DNA from: Leptospira sp.
Lineage (GTDB): Bacteria; Spirochaetota; Leptospiria; Leptospirales; Leptospiraceae
DNA: 64,000 bases
Reading direction: 5' to 3'
Assembly: GCA_002786225.1 (NCBI GenBank)
Contig: PEQN01000015.1
Span: forward strand, 1-64,000
Shown: piece by piece, positions 49,055 through 57,391 of the stretch
Position numbering within the stretch: the stretch's first letter is position 1
How the letters are laid out: each line of letters begins with the position of its first letter
Translations under genes and position numbers: made by a program
Notes under the pieces: model-generated
What the model saw: only the letters and a program-made list of their open reading frames with translations
What the model was told of the DNA's origin: nothing
Databases searched by the model: none

Positions 49055-50058
49055 AATGATTGTTTAATTTGTTTGGAAAGAATATACAAAAATAATGGAG
49101 AGCCAATACCAGCTGTCAAAATACCAATTGGCAATTCACTTGGTGAGACTAGAATTCGAGCTAATGCATCACTTGCGATTAGTAAGATTGCTCCGAGAAC
49201 ACCTGATGCTGGAAGTAAGAACTGATGATTTGCTCTACCCCATATTCGTACTATATGGGGAACTACTAAGCCAATAAAACCGATAATCCCTGTTATGGAA
49301 ACGAAGGCACCAACTGAGAGGCAAACTACAATAAGAAGTGAAATTTTTAATTTATCTGTATTGTATCCCAAATGATTAGCTTCATTTTCACCTAACATAA
49401 AAGCATTTAGTCCTCCCGAAAAAAAAGGAATTGAAAAGTATAATAAAAAACTGAACGGAAGAATAGATAGAATTATATCCCAACTCGCTAGGGAAAGAGA
49501 ACCCATGCCCCAAAATGAAATAGCTCTTAATTGGGTATCACTTGCCAGATAATGAAGTAAACCCATGATTGCACCTACAGAAGCATTTATACCTATACCC
49601 ATAAGAAGCAAAGTAATCACTGAAACTTTACCGTCTTTAGAAGATATAAAATAAACCAATAAAGAAACGGTAATTGCTCCCAAAAAGGAGATTCCTTGTA
49701 GTAAAAATAATGCTTGTATTGAATTTTCTAGAAACACAATAGCAAAGCTTGCAAAAAGTGCGGCACCTGATGTGATTCCTATCAAGCCTGGCTCAACAAG
49801 TGGATTGCGGAAAACTCCTTGAACCATAGCACCTGCAATAGCAAGTCCACTTCCACATAACATAGCTAATATTAATCTAGGAAAACGGACTTCCCAAAAG
49901 ACCTGAGTCGCCCAGAGGTTCGCATTTAGGGAAGAATCACTTGAAATCTTTAAAATGTCCCTCCAATGAATGTCAACAGCACCTTGAAAAAGATAGCTCG
50001 GTATCAATAGTATAAGTATAAGAATCATCAAAAAATAAAATGCAAAGTCCTTGCTCAT
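49051..50058 (-). CDS. hmuU: Hemin ABC transporter permease, FecCD family
   Basis: A 335-residue inner-membrane permease with about ten helices, forming the heme channel as a homodimer with HmuV. Family marks include FWEVRFPRLILAMLCGSGLA, AGAMVQGVFRNPLVEPGLIG, GENEANHLGYNTDKLK (the ATPase-coupling loop) and FIGLVVPHIVRIWGRANHQF. It overlaps both neighbours by four bases, so hmuT, hmuU and hmuV should be translationally coupled. Confidence 0.95.
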   Translation of the reverse strand: MSKDFAFYFLMILILILLIPSYLFQGAVDIHWRDILKISSDSSLNANLWATQVFWEVRFPRLILAMLCGSGLAIAGAMVQGVFRNPLVEPGLIGITSGAALFASFAIVFLENSIQALFLLQGISFLGAITVSLLVYFISSKDGKVSVITLLLMGIGINASVGAIMGLLHYLASDTQLRAISFWGMGSLSLASWDIILSILPFSFLLYFSIPFFSGGLNAFMLGENEANHLGYNTDKLKISLLIVVCLSVGAFVSITGIIGFIGLVVPHIVRIWGRANHQFLLPASGVLGAILLIASDALARILVSPSELPIGILTAGIGSPLFLYILSKQIKQSL

Positions 50059-50930
50059 AATGAATTTTTTATCTTTATCTGTAATTCATTCACTGCTTGG
50101 TCTAAGCGTGTCGAAAAACCAAGTAGCAGTAGGTCTTCCATGGTGACTATTTTGGGACGATTAGGTAAGGGTATATTTTTAAATCCAGGCAATTTCCACA
50201 ATTCTTCTACCCCACCAAGAGAATTTAATGAATGTTCGGTGATTAATATTATCTTGGTCTCCTTTTTCAAAAGTAATTCTGGAGTTAAAGTTTTGTAACC
50301 TGTAAATTCATGAATATAATTTTCGCCACCTGAAAGCTCTATGATTGCAGAGCCTGATGTTTCTTTTCCTGCCACCATTACGAGATTCTTTCCTCGTGAA
50401 TACAGCATAAGAATCCTTGGTTTTTCTTTCCAAGGTAGATCGGTACTTGCTTTGTTTACATTTTTTTGGATTCGTCTTGAGATTCTAGAGGCAGTATCCT
50501 TTGCATCCAATAGCTCACCTAGCCATTGGATCCTCTCTATAGTTGATGCTAAGCTTGGTGAAGATTTATGAATTAGAACAGAAACACCCATGCTTCTCAA
50601 TCGATCTAGAATTTCGGGTGGTCCAGCTTCTTCGGTACCGACTACAAGATTTGGTTCTAAAGAAAGGATTCCTTCTAAGGAGAGCGATCTTTGGTAACCA
50701 ACTTTTGGTAAATTTTTTGCTTCTTCTGGATAAAAAGATGTAGTGTCGGCTCCAACTAGAACACCTTCCTTGCCAAGAGCATAAATCATTTCAGTGAGAG
50801 AACCATTCAAGCTTACCACTCTTAGTCTCTTTTCTTCTGAATGAAGTGGTAATATAAGAAAACAGGCAAAGAGCAGAGCTATATCCTTTAAATTGAATCC
50901 AGCTTTGGTGACTTTCTGATTACTTTTCAT
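50055..50930 (-). CDS. hmuT: Periplasmic hemin-binding protein
   Basis: A 291-residue exported binding protein (signal about LFACFLILPLHS) of the TroA/BtuF fold. The N-terminal RVVSLNGSLTEMIYALGKEG, GADTTSFYPEEAKNLPKVGY, then QRSLSLEGILSLEP match HmuT/ShuT; the tyrosine in KVGYQR is the axial heme ligand in characterised members. The AGPPEILDRL segment is also typical. No strong Shine-Dalgarno sequence precedes the ATG. It is the first gene of the leftward operon, 144 bases from the divergent lipoprotein ATG, with a Fur-box-like sequence 43 bases upstream of its start. Confidence 0.92.
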   Translation of the reverse strand: MKSNQKVTKAGFNLKDIALLFACFLILPLHSEEKRLRVVSLNGSLTEMIYALGKEGVLVGADTTSFYPEEAKNLPKVGYQRSLSLEGILSLEPNLVVGTEEAGPPEILDRLRSMGVSVLIHKSSPSLASTIERIQWLGELLDAKDTASRISRRIQKNVNKASTDLPWKEKPRILMLYSRGKNLVMVAGKETSGSAIIELSGGENYIHEFTGYKTLTPELLLKKETKIILITEHSLNSLGGVEELWKLPGFKNIPLPNRPKIVTMEDLLLLGFSTRLDQAVNELQIKIKNSL

Positions 50931-50972
50931 AGGGACAATTGTTCAAGTTGGGGAATTTTGTCAATCCTTATT

Positions 50973-50992
50973 GATTTTAATTCTCATTATCA
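50973..50992. promoter_or_regulatory. Fur-box-like sequence in the hmuT upstream region
   Basis: GATTTTAATTCTCATTATC (50973-50991) matches the 19-bp Fur box consensus at 14 of 19 positions. The half-site CATTATCA is fully conserved, and the sequence lies within a longer TTGAT...ATCAA inverted repeat (50971-50993). Its position suits iron-dependent repression of hmuTUVS. Confidence 0.65.
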
Positions 50993-51036
50993 ATAAAATC
51001 CTTGACAAAAAAGTCCGCAAATCTTCATGGTCTTAT

Positions 51037-51051
51037 TGAGAATTATTCTCA
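51037..51051. promoter_or_regulatory. Perfect 7-1-7 Fur-box-like palindrome
   Basis: TGAGAAT-T-ATTCTCA is a perfect inverted repeat that matches the Fur 7-1-7 consensus (TGATAAT-n-ATTATCA) at 12 of 14 positions. It lies 23 bases before the ATG at 51075, where repressor binding would block transcription of the lipoprotein and receptor genes. Confidence 0.75.
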
Positions 51052-51074
51052 TTTAAGAAAACAGGAGATTGAAT

Positions 51075-51902
51075 ATGAAAAACGATTTTAACACCATTTG
51101 CCTGACCGCCTACCTTCTCATAGTAAGTTTGATAGCGTGTTCCAATAAACAGGAAAAGAATAATGATACACTAGTAGCCCTGGGTCTTGTTGCTGTGGAT
51201 GCTGCATCCAAACAATGTGAAACGAATGTTGCCTCCGATAGCAACTTTTCCAAAGAAACCCCTATTGAACTATGTCGCCCTTCCGCTGGTGAAGCTAGGC
51301 ATTTTCGTTTTGAAAATGTTGGAATGACTTCTAACAATGGTTACCTCAATTTATTAATTGGCTACGGGACACCAACTCCAAGTGCAAACTCAGAATTTTG
51401 GCCTCAGGCAGCAGGCTTTGGTGGCGCTTTGTCACCTACTACCGTATCTGGTGATGGAAGATGGCGAATCTTTATGGGAACAAGTTCCAGTTGCAATCGT
51501 TCTTGGATAGTCTCTAGATTTAGCGGAATTAACGGAAATACAAATTTAACAACCCAAGATTTATTTACTACTACTGCAATAGCTACCCCTACTTTTTCAG
51601 CTGGCACCTGTCCAGGTGGAGCTAACCAAGCTACAGGAATTCATGGACCATCTACAGTTTGTATGGATGTAAGCAAAGGAGCAGAGGGAGTTTCACCAAG
51701 AATTACTATCTGGGCTAGTGGAATCAATAATGCAAACTGCAATGAACTCAACACCCTAACTGCCGATTCAAAAATTTATGAGAAGAAAGACTGGACTAGT
51801 TTAGTAGCAACAAGGACAGATAGAAACTTTATCTATAGAGATAACGATGGAGCAAGTTTAACTAAAGTTATTCTAAGATCTGAAACAGTTTTAAAAGACT
51901 AA
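51075..51902 (+). CDS. Unrecognised cysteine-rich lipoprotein of the heme locus
   Basis: A 275-residue lipoprotein. ATG 51075 follows GGAG by seven bases; an upstream TTG at 51069 is not needed. The signal ends VSLIAC (Cys22). The mature part has about seven further cysteines, in contexts such as SKQCETN, PIELCRPS, SSSCNRS, AGTCPGG, TVCMDV and NANCNEL, plus Gly/Ser/Asn-rich beta-like text. I do not recognise a family. Being the first gene of the rightward Fur-box-controlled unit, ahead of a HmuY-like lipoprotein and a TonB receptor, it is a candidate surface heme- or hemoprotein-binding factor. That role is inference from position. Confidence 0.8.
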   Translation: MKNDFNTICLTAYLLIVSLIACSNKQEKNNDTLVALGLVAVDAASKQCETNVASDSNFSKETPIELCRPSAGEARHFRFENVGMTSNNGYLNLLIGYGTPTPSANSEFWPQAAGFGGALSPTTVSGDGRWRIFMGTSSSCNRSWIVSRFSGINGNTNLTTQDLFTTTAIATPTFSAGTCPGGANQATGIHGPSTVCMDVSKGAEGVSPRITIWASGINNANCNELNTLTADSKIYEKKDWTSLVATRTDRNFIYRDNDGASLTKVILRSETVLKD

Positions 51903-51959
51903 ACCTTTTAATTATTAAATTAATTTTTGTTATATTCTAGTGATGAAAAAAACTACCTT

Positions 51960-52001
51960 GATTCCAGGGATAGATTGGTATTCTGCCCCTGGATCTTTTT
52001 T
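51960..52001 (+). terminator. Intrinsic terminator or attenuator inside the heme-uptake operon
   Basis: CCAGGG (51964-51969) pairs with CCCTGG (51987-51992), extended by GAT/ATC pairs at 51960-51962 and 51993-51995, and followed by six T. It lies between the first lipoprotein gene and the HmuY-like gene. It would lower downstream expression relative to the first gene unless antiterminated. Confidence 0.75.
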
Positions 52002-52019
52002 AAAAAAAAGGATAAATCT

Positions 52020-52697
52020 ATGAAAAATTATCTAATGAATATTCTCTTCCATACAGTACGGACATTCATTCTCATTCTATTTGTTTTCGATTGTAACTCC
52101 AAGCCTGATACTTCGGAAGAAGACGCAGCCGTCGCCTTTTTTTTATTAAGTTCCGAAGGCAATCAAACACAAAACCGAAATTGTAATCTTAGAGAAAACA
52201 ATGTAGTTACCAGTGGCTCGCCTTTAACTTCGGAAGTCAATGCAACGTCCACCAGGTGTTGGATGCTATTAAGCTTAAACAGTGGAGGCATTCAAGTAGA
52301 TACGAATTCAATCGATTGGGATCTTAGATTGAGAAGATTTGTGATTGGAACCAATAGTGGATCTAGTGGACCAGGGCAAGGCGGTTCTTGTGATACTGGT
52401 TTAACAGATTTTGCAAGTGTTACTACTGGCAATAGAGGAAATTGTGCTAGTTTATCTAATTTTCAAGTAGATACGAATCAATCACAAGACGGAGCAGGTT
52501 TTGCAGATGTTAATGATAGCGCAAGCCCAGTCTTATTCAACTGGTATACCTATAACAATACAATTCTAACAGCTAAAAATAATGTCTATGTGATTCGAGA
52601 TTCGAAGGGCACTTCGTTTTTCAAATTACAAATGTTAGACTATTATAGTTCTAGTGGAACAAGTGGATATCCTAAGTTTCGTTGGGCCAAATTATAA
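52020..52697 (+). CDS. HmuY-like heme-binding lipoprotein
   Basis: A 225-residue lipoprotein. ATG 52020 has AAGGA seven bases upstream; the longer frame from TTG 51927 runs through the terminator and is rejected. The signal ends LFVFDC (Cys25). The mature part shows the HmuY pattern: SIDWDLRLRRFVIGTNSG near the middle, then Gly/Ser-rich loops, and at the end VYVIRDSKGTSFFKLQMLDY followed by KFRWAKL. HmuY proteins are surface hemophores that take heme from host proteins and pass it to a TonB receptor. The receptor gene starts 8 bases downstream. The assignment is by pattern and context. Confidence 0.75.
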   Translation: MKNYLMNILFHTVRTFILILFVFDCNSKPDTSEEDAAVAFFLLSSEGNQTQNRNCNLRENNVVTSGSPLTSEVNATSTRCWMLLSLNSGGIQVDTNSIDWDLRLRRFVIGTNSGSSGPGQGGSCDTGLTDFASVTTGNRGNCASLSNFQVDTNQSQDGAGFADVNDSASPVLFNWYTYNNTILTAKNNVYVIRDSKGTSFFKLQMLDYYSSSGTSGYPKFRWAKL

Positions 52698-52705
52698 AGA
52701 GATTT

Positions 52706-55138
52706 ATGTCCAAGTATATTCATAATTATATACTGATTGCTTACATGTATCTTATGTTTGGAAGCCTGTATTCTCAAACGATTGAAAAAACAAATCCACA
52801 AGATAGCATAATTCAGAAAGATCAAAGATCTCAAATTGAAACACAAAATGAAAATCAACTTCAACAAGCTAATGAAGACAAAAATAAACATAAGGACGAA
52901 GAACAATGGAAAAACTCAGAGAAAATAATAACAGTGACTGGATCGAGAAGAAAGAAATTACTCAAGGACAGCATAGTGAAAACAGAAGTGATCAGCAGAG
53001 AAGACTTGGATGCCATGGGTGCAAGAACTGTGGCAGACAGTCTAGGGAATGTGCCAGGGATAGAAGTAAGACCAGCACAACCAGGACAGAGGGGTGAATC
53101 TGTTAGATTACAAGGATTAAGTGCACAAAATGTTCTTATCCTTGTAGATGGTCAAAGAGTTACGGGAAGATTTAATGGTTCAATTGATCTAACAAGATTT
53201 AAAGTAGAAGATATAGATCGAATAGAAATAATTAAAGGTGCATCTTCGGCATTGTATGGATCTGATGCAATTGCAGGAGTAATAAATATTATTACCAGGG
53301 AACCAACTTCTTCTTATCAATCAGATTTTAGATCTTTGTATGGTACTGGCAGAAGGTTGTATTATGGTTCGGGAGGCGAATTTCGGAATTCAGGTTCAAT
53401 AGGAATAAAAGAAGATTTTTATTCTACCCAATTTACAGCAGGTTGGCACAGAGCTGATGGCTACGATCTTACTCCTGATGCAAGTCCTGGACCTAAAAAC
53501 AATCGCTTCCAATCACTTCGTCCAGGTTATAATCCCAGCCAGGAAAATTCTTCCACTATTAATAATCTAGGTATTCTTCGGTCTGGAAGAGAGATTAATC
53601 TTCCTTTAGAAAATACAACTGGAAACAAGTTTCAGGATTTAAATGTTTCTAATCGCAGCACCTTCCATTTGAGTGAGAATACCGATCTTTTGTTCAACGG
53701 GATATATAGGTATTTGGACCAAGAAGCTGTGGATTCTTCCCCACCAAGACGTGTTTTTGATCGAAGAAATCAAACTCATGATTTTATGGGAGCTGTTGGC
53801 CTAGAATCTAAACTCAATAATAAAACACATTTAAGTCTAAATACCAACTATTCAAGGTTTGACGATAAATTCACCTATGATCAAAGGAGATCCGATGAGT
53901 TGGATAGAATCGAAGCTCTTTTAAGTAATGTTTATGAGTTTCGATCTAGAGTCGATTTGTCTCAAATTCAAAATCATACCATTTCAATTGGTGCAGAAAG
54001 CCTGGGGGAAGATATTAGATCTCCAAGAATTCAACCCGATTGTGCCAAAAATTTTCCTAACTTTTGCATAAATGAACCACTCAATCTACCTGTTGCAAGA
54101 GACAGCGGAACTGCAGCAAGACAAAGAAATGCAATCTTCGTGCAAGATGAGTGGAAGATTGCAAGCTCTCAAAACCTAAGTCTTGTTCCTGGACTTAGGT
54201 ATGAAAATGATAGTATTTTTGGAAGTCAAAGCATGCCGAAGCTTTCCCTTCGTTGGGATCCAAATTCAGAATTTCTCATACGAGCCAGTGCTGGATTGGG
54301 ATATAGAGCTCCGAGTTTTGTAGACTTATATTATAATTTTCAAAATCCTGGTGCTGGATATAGAGTGACAGGCAATGAAGAACTAAGACCAGAGATTTCT
54401 AGAAGTTATAATCTCGGAAGTGAATGGGAACCCAATAAAATATTTTGGATCTCTTGGAATTTTTTCTATAATAATATAGATAATTTAATTGGTTTTAGAC
54501 TACAACCTTCCAGGGATAGTTCTGGCTTACAAGTTTTTCAAACTTCGAATTTTGAAAAAGCTGAAACTCGCGGCTTGGAATCGTCTATGAATATTCGAAT
54601 ATTTAAAAGGTGGATTGGAAGCCTTGGATATACATATACAGATAGCAAGGATAAAATAACCAAACTTCCTATAGAGGGAGTAGTCTTTAATCGAGTAAAT
54701 GCAAGCATAAAGTATTTTAATGAAAATATACGAGCAGGCTTTTCTATTTTTGTGGTAGGATTTGGGAAGCAGCCATTTTATTGTGAATTGGACGGATTGT
54801 TCTGTTCTCCAGAACCAGGTAGTATAAAAAGAGAAATTTATGACTTACTTCCTGTTACAGATAGTTTTAGTCAGATACGATCTAATCTTCCAAGAGCTGC
54901 TCAAGAATTTTGCAATGAAAGAAATTTACCAACTTGCAACACTGAGCCTGTATTTGGATTTAGAATGGTTAATGCATATACTAATATAAATCTTCGCATT
55001 CATAAGAAAATTGGCGAACATATAGAATTATTTGCAGGAGTTGATAATCTTTTGGAAGAATATGATTTAGTATATAATCCTCAAAGACCTAGATTTTTTT
55101 ATTTCGGAGTTAATGGAAGCTTTGCTTCAGAGAAATAA
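52706..55138 (+). CDS. TonB-dependent outer-membrane receptor, probable heme receptor
   Basis: An 810-residue receptor. ATG 52706 has AAAGAG upstream and gives a signal peptide ending MFGSLYSQ. A hydrophilic Gln/Glu/Lys/Asn-rich linker of about 50 residues precedes the TonB-box-like region KIITVTGSR. The plug domain follows (ISREDLDAMGARTVADSLG, QNVLILVDGQRVTGR, IEIIKGASSALYGSDAIAGV). The 22-strand barrel includes the FRAP-like GYRAPSFVDLYY and an NPNL-like GNEELRPE, and ends in a short aromatic strand. Heme specificity is inferred from the operon: HmuY-like lipoprotein upstream, hmuTUVS divergent, shared Fur boxes. Confidence 0.9.
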   Translation: MSKYIHNYILIAYMYLMFGSLYSQTIEKTNPQDSIIQKDQRSQIETQNENQLQQANEDKNKHKDEEQWKNSEKIITVTGSRRKKLLKDSIVKTEVISREDLDAMGARTVADSLGNVPGIEVRPAQPGQRGESVRLQGLSAQNVLILVDGQRVTGRFNGSIDLTRFKVEDIDRIEIIKGASSALYGSDAIAGVINIITREPTSSYQSDFRSLYGTGRRLYYGSGGEFRNSGSIGIKEDFYSTQFTAGWHRADGYDLTPDASPGPKNNRFQSLRPGYNPSQENSSTINNLGILRSGREINLPLENTTGNKFQDLNVSNRSTFHLSENTDLLFNGIYRYLDQEAVDSSPPRRVFDRRNQTHDFMGAVGLESKLNNKTHLSLNTNYSRFDDKFTYDQRRSDELDRIEALLSNVYEFRSRVDLSQIQNHTISIGAESLGEDIRSPRIQPDCAKNFPNFCINEPLNLPVARDSGTAARQRNAIFVQDEWKIASSQNLSLVPGLRYENDSIFGSQSMPKLSLRWDPNSEFLIRASAGLGYRAPSFVDLYYNFQNPGAGYRVTGNEELRPEISRSYNLGSEWEPNKIFWISWNFFYNNIDNLIGFRLQPSRDSSGLQVFQTSNFEKAETRGLESSMNIRIFKRWIGSLGYTYTDSKDKITKLPIEGVVFNRVNASIKYFNENIRAGFSIFVVGFGKQPFYCELDGLFCSPEPGSIKREIYDLLPVTDSFSQIRSNLPRAAQEFCNERNLPTCNTEPVFGFRMVNAYTNINLRIHKKIGEHIELFAGVDNLLEEYDLVYNPQRPRFFYFGVNGSFASEK

Positions 55139-55393
55139 ATTTAAGGATACTTAAGTAATAGAAAGATGTAAAGCAATATAATTTTGATTGAAATGTCAGA
55201 AAAATTCCGTTTTTGTTTATAAACTCTACTCTGAGGGAACCATAGAATCCAAAGTTTTAGATCTCCAAAGAGGATTTGATTGAACTTCTGACTTAGAAAA
55301 CTCAGCAATACCAAGCTAATTTTTGAATTGTCCACTCGATTTACCGCTAAGAAATGGTAAATATCTGAAATATTTTACCCTGAGGATAAATTC

Positions 55394-56383
55394 ATGGCAT
55401 TAACTCACCCACAAGACGCCCTATTCAGTGGCGAAAAACCTTTTCCTGTAATTCCATATTGCGAACATTTCGCTGGTTCTGAAAAACTTATAACCAAAGC
55501 ACTCGAACTCCAAAACAAAATGGGTGGTCGCTTTGATATAACCATGGACTGTGAAGATGGAGCAGAAACTGGAAAAGAAAAAGCTCACGCTGAAATGATA
55601 GTTCGTATCCAAAACTCAGAACTAAACCAGCACAAAATGTCCGGTGTTCGAATTCATGACTACAGCAATGCGCATTGGAAACAAGATGTTGACATCATCG
55701 TTCCTGGCGCTGGTGAGAAAATTGCCTATATAACTATTCCTAAACCAACAAAAGCAGCCCAAGTTAAAGAAATGATTTCTTATATCCAAGACGCTGCGAA
55801 AAAAGCAGGAATCAAAAGAGAAATCCCTATCCATGTTTTGATTGAGACTCACGGAGCTTTGCTTGAAGTCGAAGAAATCGCTGCTCTTCCTTGGATGCAG
55901 GTTCTTGATTTTGGTCTAATGGATTTCATATCTGGATACCATGGTGCAATTCCTGCTTCCTGCATGAAGAGTCCTGGACAGTTTGACCATGAACTCCTAA
56001 GACGTGCTAAAGCAAAAGTATCCGCAGCTGCATTTGCACATGGAGTTGTTCCCGCACACAATGTAACTTTAGATCTTAAAAATCAATACCAAACTTACGC
56101 AGATGCAAAACGTGCTCACGATGAATTTGGATTCCTTAGAATGTGGTCTATCTACCCAACACAGATCCAATCCATTGTTGACGCTATGCAACCTAATTTT
56201 GCTGAAGTGGTAACTGGTTGCGATATTTTGATAAAAGCTCAAGATGCGAACTGGGGACCGATTCAACATGATGGAGATCTCCATGATAGAGCAACATACC
56301 GTTACTTCTGGGAATTGATCCAACATGCAAAACTTTCTGCTATGAAACTTCCTGAGGAAGCAGAGAAAAGATTCTTCAGTTAA
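55394..56383 (+). CDS. HpcH/HpaI aldolase / citrate-lyase-beta-like (malyl-CoA lyase type) protein
   Basis: A 329-residue TIM-barrel enzyme preceded by GAGGA and seven bases. It has FDITMDCEDGAETGKEKAHA (metal-binding acidic segment), the arginine in SGVRIHDYSNAHW, ITIPKPTKAAQVKEM, a metal glutamate in HVLIETHGALLEVEEIAAL and the motif VLDFGLMDFISGYHGA. These fit CitE-like/malyl-CoA lyases, which split or hydrolyse (S)-malyl-CoA or citramalyl-CoA. The substrate is uncertain; malyl-CoA, citramalyl-CoA and related beta-methylmalyl-CoA are all possible. It is monocistronic, with a terminator 29 bases after its stop. Confidence 0.87.
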   Translation: MALTHPQDALFSGEKPFPVIPYCEHFAGSEKLITKALELQNKMGGRFDITMDCEDGAETGKEKAHAEMIVRIQNSELNQHKMSGVRIHDYSNAHWKQDVDIIVPGAGEKIAYITIPKPTKAAQVKEMISYIQDAAKKAGIKREIPIHVLIETHGALLEVEEIAALPWMQVLDFGLMDFISGYHGAIPASCMKSPGQFDHELLRRAKAKVSAAAFAHGVVPAHNVTLDLKNQYQTYADAKRAHDEFGFLRMWSIYPTQIQSIVDAMQPNFAEVVTGCDILIKAQDANWGPIQHDGDLHDRATYRYFWELIQHAKLSAMKLPEEAEKRFFS

Positions 56384-56411
56384 GAATTTTTTAAGAGATC
56401 TTCATGAACCC

Positions 56412-56445
56412 AAAAGCCTTCTAGCAATAGGAGGCTTTTTCTTTT
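56412..56445 (+). terminator. Rho-independent terminator after the CitE-like gene
   Basis: AAAAGCCTTCT (56412-56422) pairs with AGGAGGCTTTT (56429-56439, one wobble) and is followed by TCTTTT. Confidence 0.85.
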
Positions 56446-56507
56446 ATCAAGCTTGGTATTGGAATTGAATCTCTTGATGCTACTATAAAAGATGAAAACT
56501 GTAAACT

Positions 56508-57293
56508 ATGATTGAAATTGTAGATACTAAGGACTCTAGAATCCAAGCCTATACGAATCTAAAGAAACCAAAACTTGGACAAAATACTTTCATAGCTGAA
56601 AATGAAAAAGTTGTTATTCGCTTACTCAATTCACAATTAATAGTTCACTCTGTCCTCGGAACATACCAAGCAATCCAAAGAAATATCACTTTTTTAACCG
56701 CCAAAGGGATTTCTCCGGACAAAATGTTCGTATGCTCTAAACAGAATCTTGAAGAGATAGTTGGATTTTCCATTCATAGAGGAATTATGGCCGAAGCTGA
56801 GATTCCGAGAAACCCAGCCTTGTCGACTTTAGAAAACCCCATCATAATTCTAAATAGAATCTATGATTCAGAAAATATTGGCGCAATATTAAGAACAGCT
56901 AGAGCATTTGGAATAAAGGATCTTATCTTCGATCAGGAATCATCTCATCCTTATTTGCGTAGATCGGTTCGTGTTTCAATGGGAAATATCTTTACTATGA
57001 GAATTCATAAGGCACCTAGTCTTGAAGAAACTATCCAAAATTTAAAAAAAGACGGATATAATCTTTTAGGTGCTAGTGCAAATTTCTCTCATCCAAAAAA
57101 TGAATCTATTTACAAAATAAATTTCCCCACGAAATGGGCTCTTCTTTTAGGAAATGAAGCAGAAGGAATTTCTAAGCATTTAGAAGAACAATGCGATACT
57201 CTTCTTCACATTCCAATGTCAGATACTGTAGATTCTATGAATGTATCTCATTGCCTAGCTTCCTTACTTGCCATCTGGCAAAACAAAAACTAA
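56508..57293 (+). CDS. TrmH/SpoU-family RNA 2'-O-methyltransferase
   Basis: A 261-residue SPOUT methyltransferase. The N-terminal part (1-100) is an RNA-binding substrate domain like that of RlmB/TsnR. The catalytic domain shows motif 1 NRIYDSENIGAILRTARAFG with the conserved Asn and Arg, motif 2 ALLLGNEAEGISKHL and motif 3 LHIPMSDTVDSMNVSHCLAS, forming the trefoil-knot SAM site. It should methylate a ribose in tRNA or rRNA; the target base cannot be told. The start ATG 56508 has no strong Shine-Dalgarno sequence. Confidence 0.92.
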   Translation: MIEIVDTKDSRIQAYTNLKKPKLGQNTFIAENEKVVIRLLNSQLIVHSVLGTYQAIQRNITFLTAKGISPDKMFVCSKQNLEEIVGFSIHRGIMAEAEIPRNPALSTLENPIIILNRIYDSENIGAILRTARAFGIKDLIFDQESSHPYLRRSVRVSMGNIFTMRIHKAPSLEETIQNLKKDGYNLLGASANFSHPKNESIYKINFPTKWALLLGNEAEGISKHLEEQCDTLLHIPMSDTVDSMNVSHCLASLLAIWQNKN

Positions 57294-57391
57294 ACTGTAT
57301 GTTTGTAATATTAAAATAAAATTAAAAATTCTTCGCTTGTAAATTTCTTAAATTTGTTAATTAATACTATTTAGAAAGAATAGGATACAAT

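Noticed and set aside
51927..52019. Longer N-terminus of the HmuY-like protein
   Set aside because: It starts at TTG and reads through the terminator hairpin; ATG 52020 has a ribosome-binding site and a signal peptide.
55141..55335. 64-codon frame on the minus strand after the TonB receptor
   Set aside because: It needs a GTG start, and its hydrophobic composition is what AT-rich DNA gives by chance. No Shine-Dalgarno sequence.
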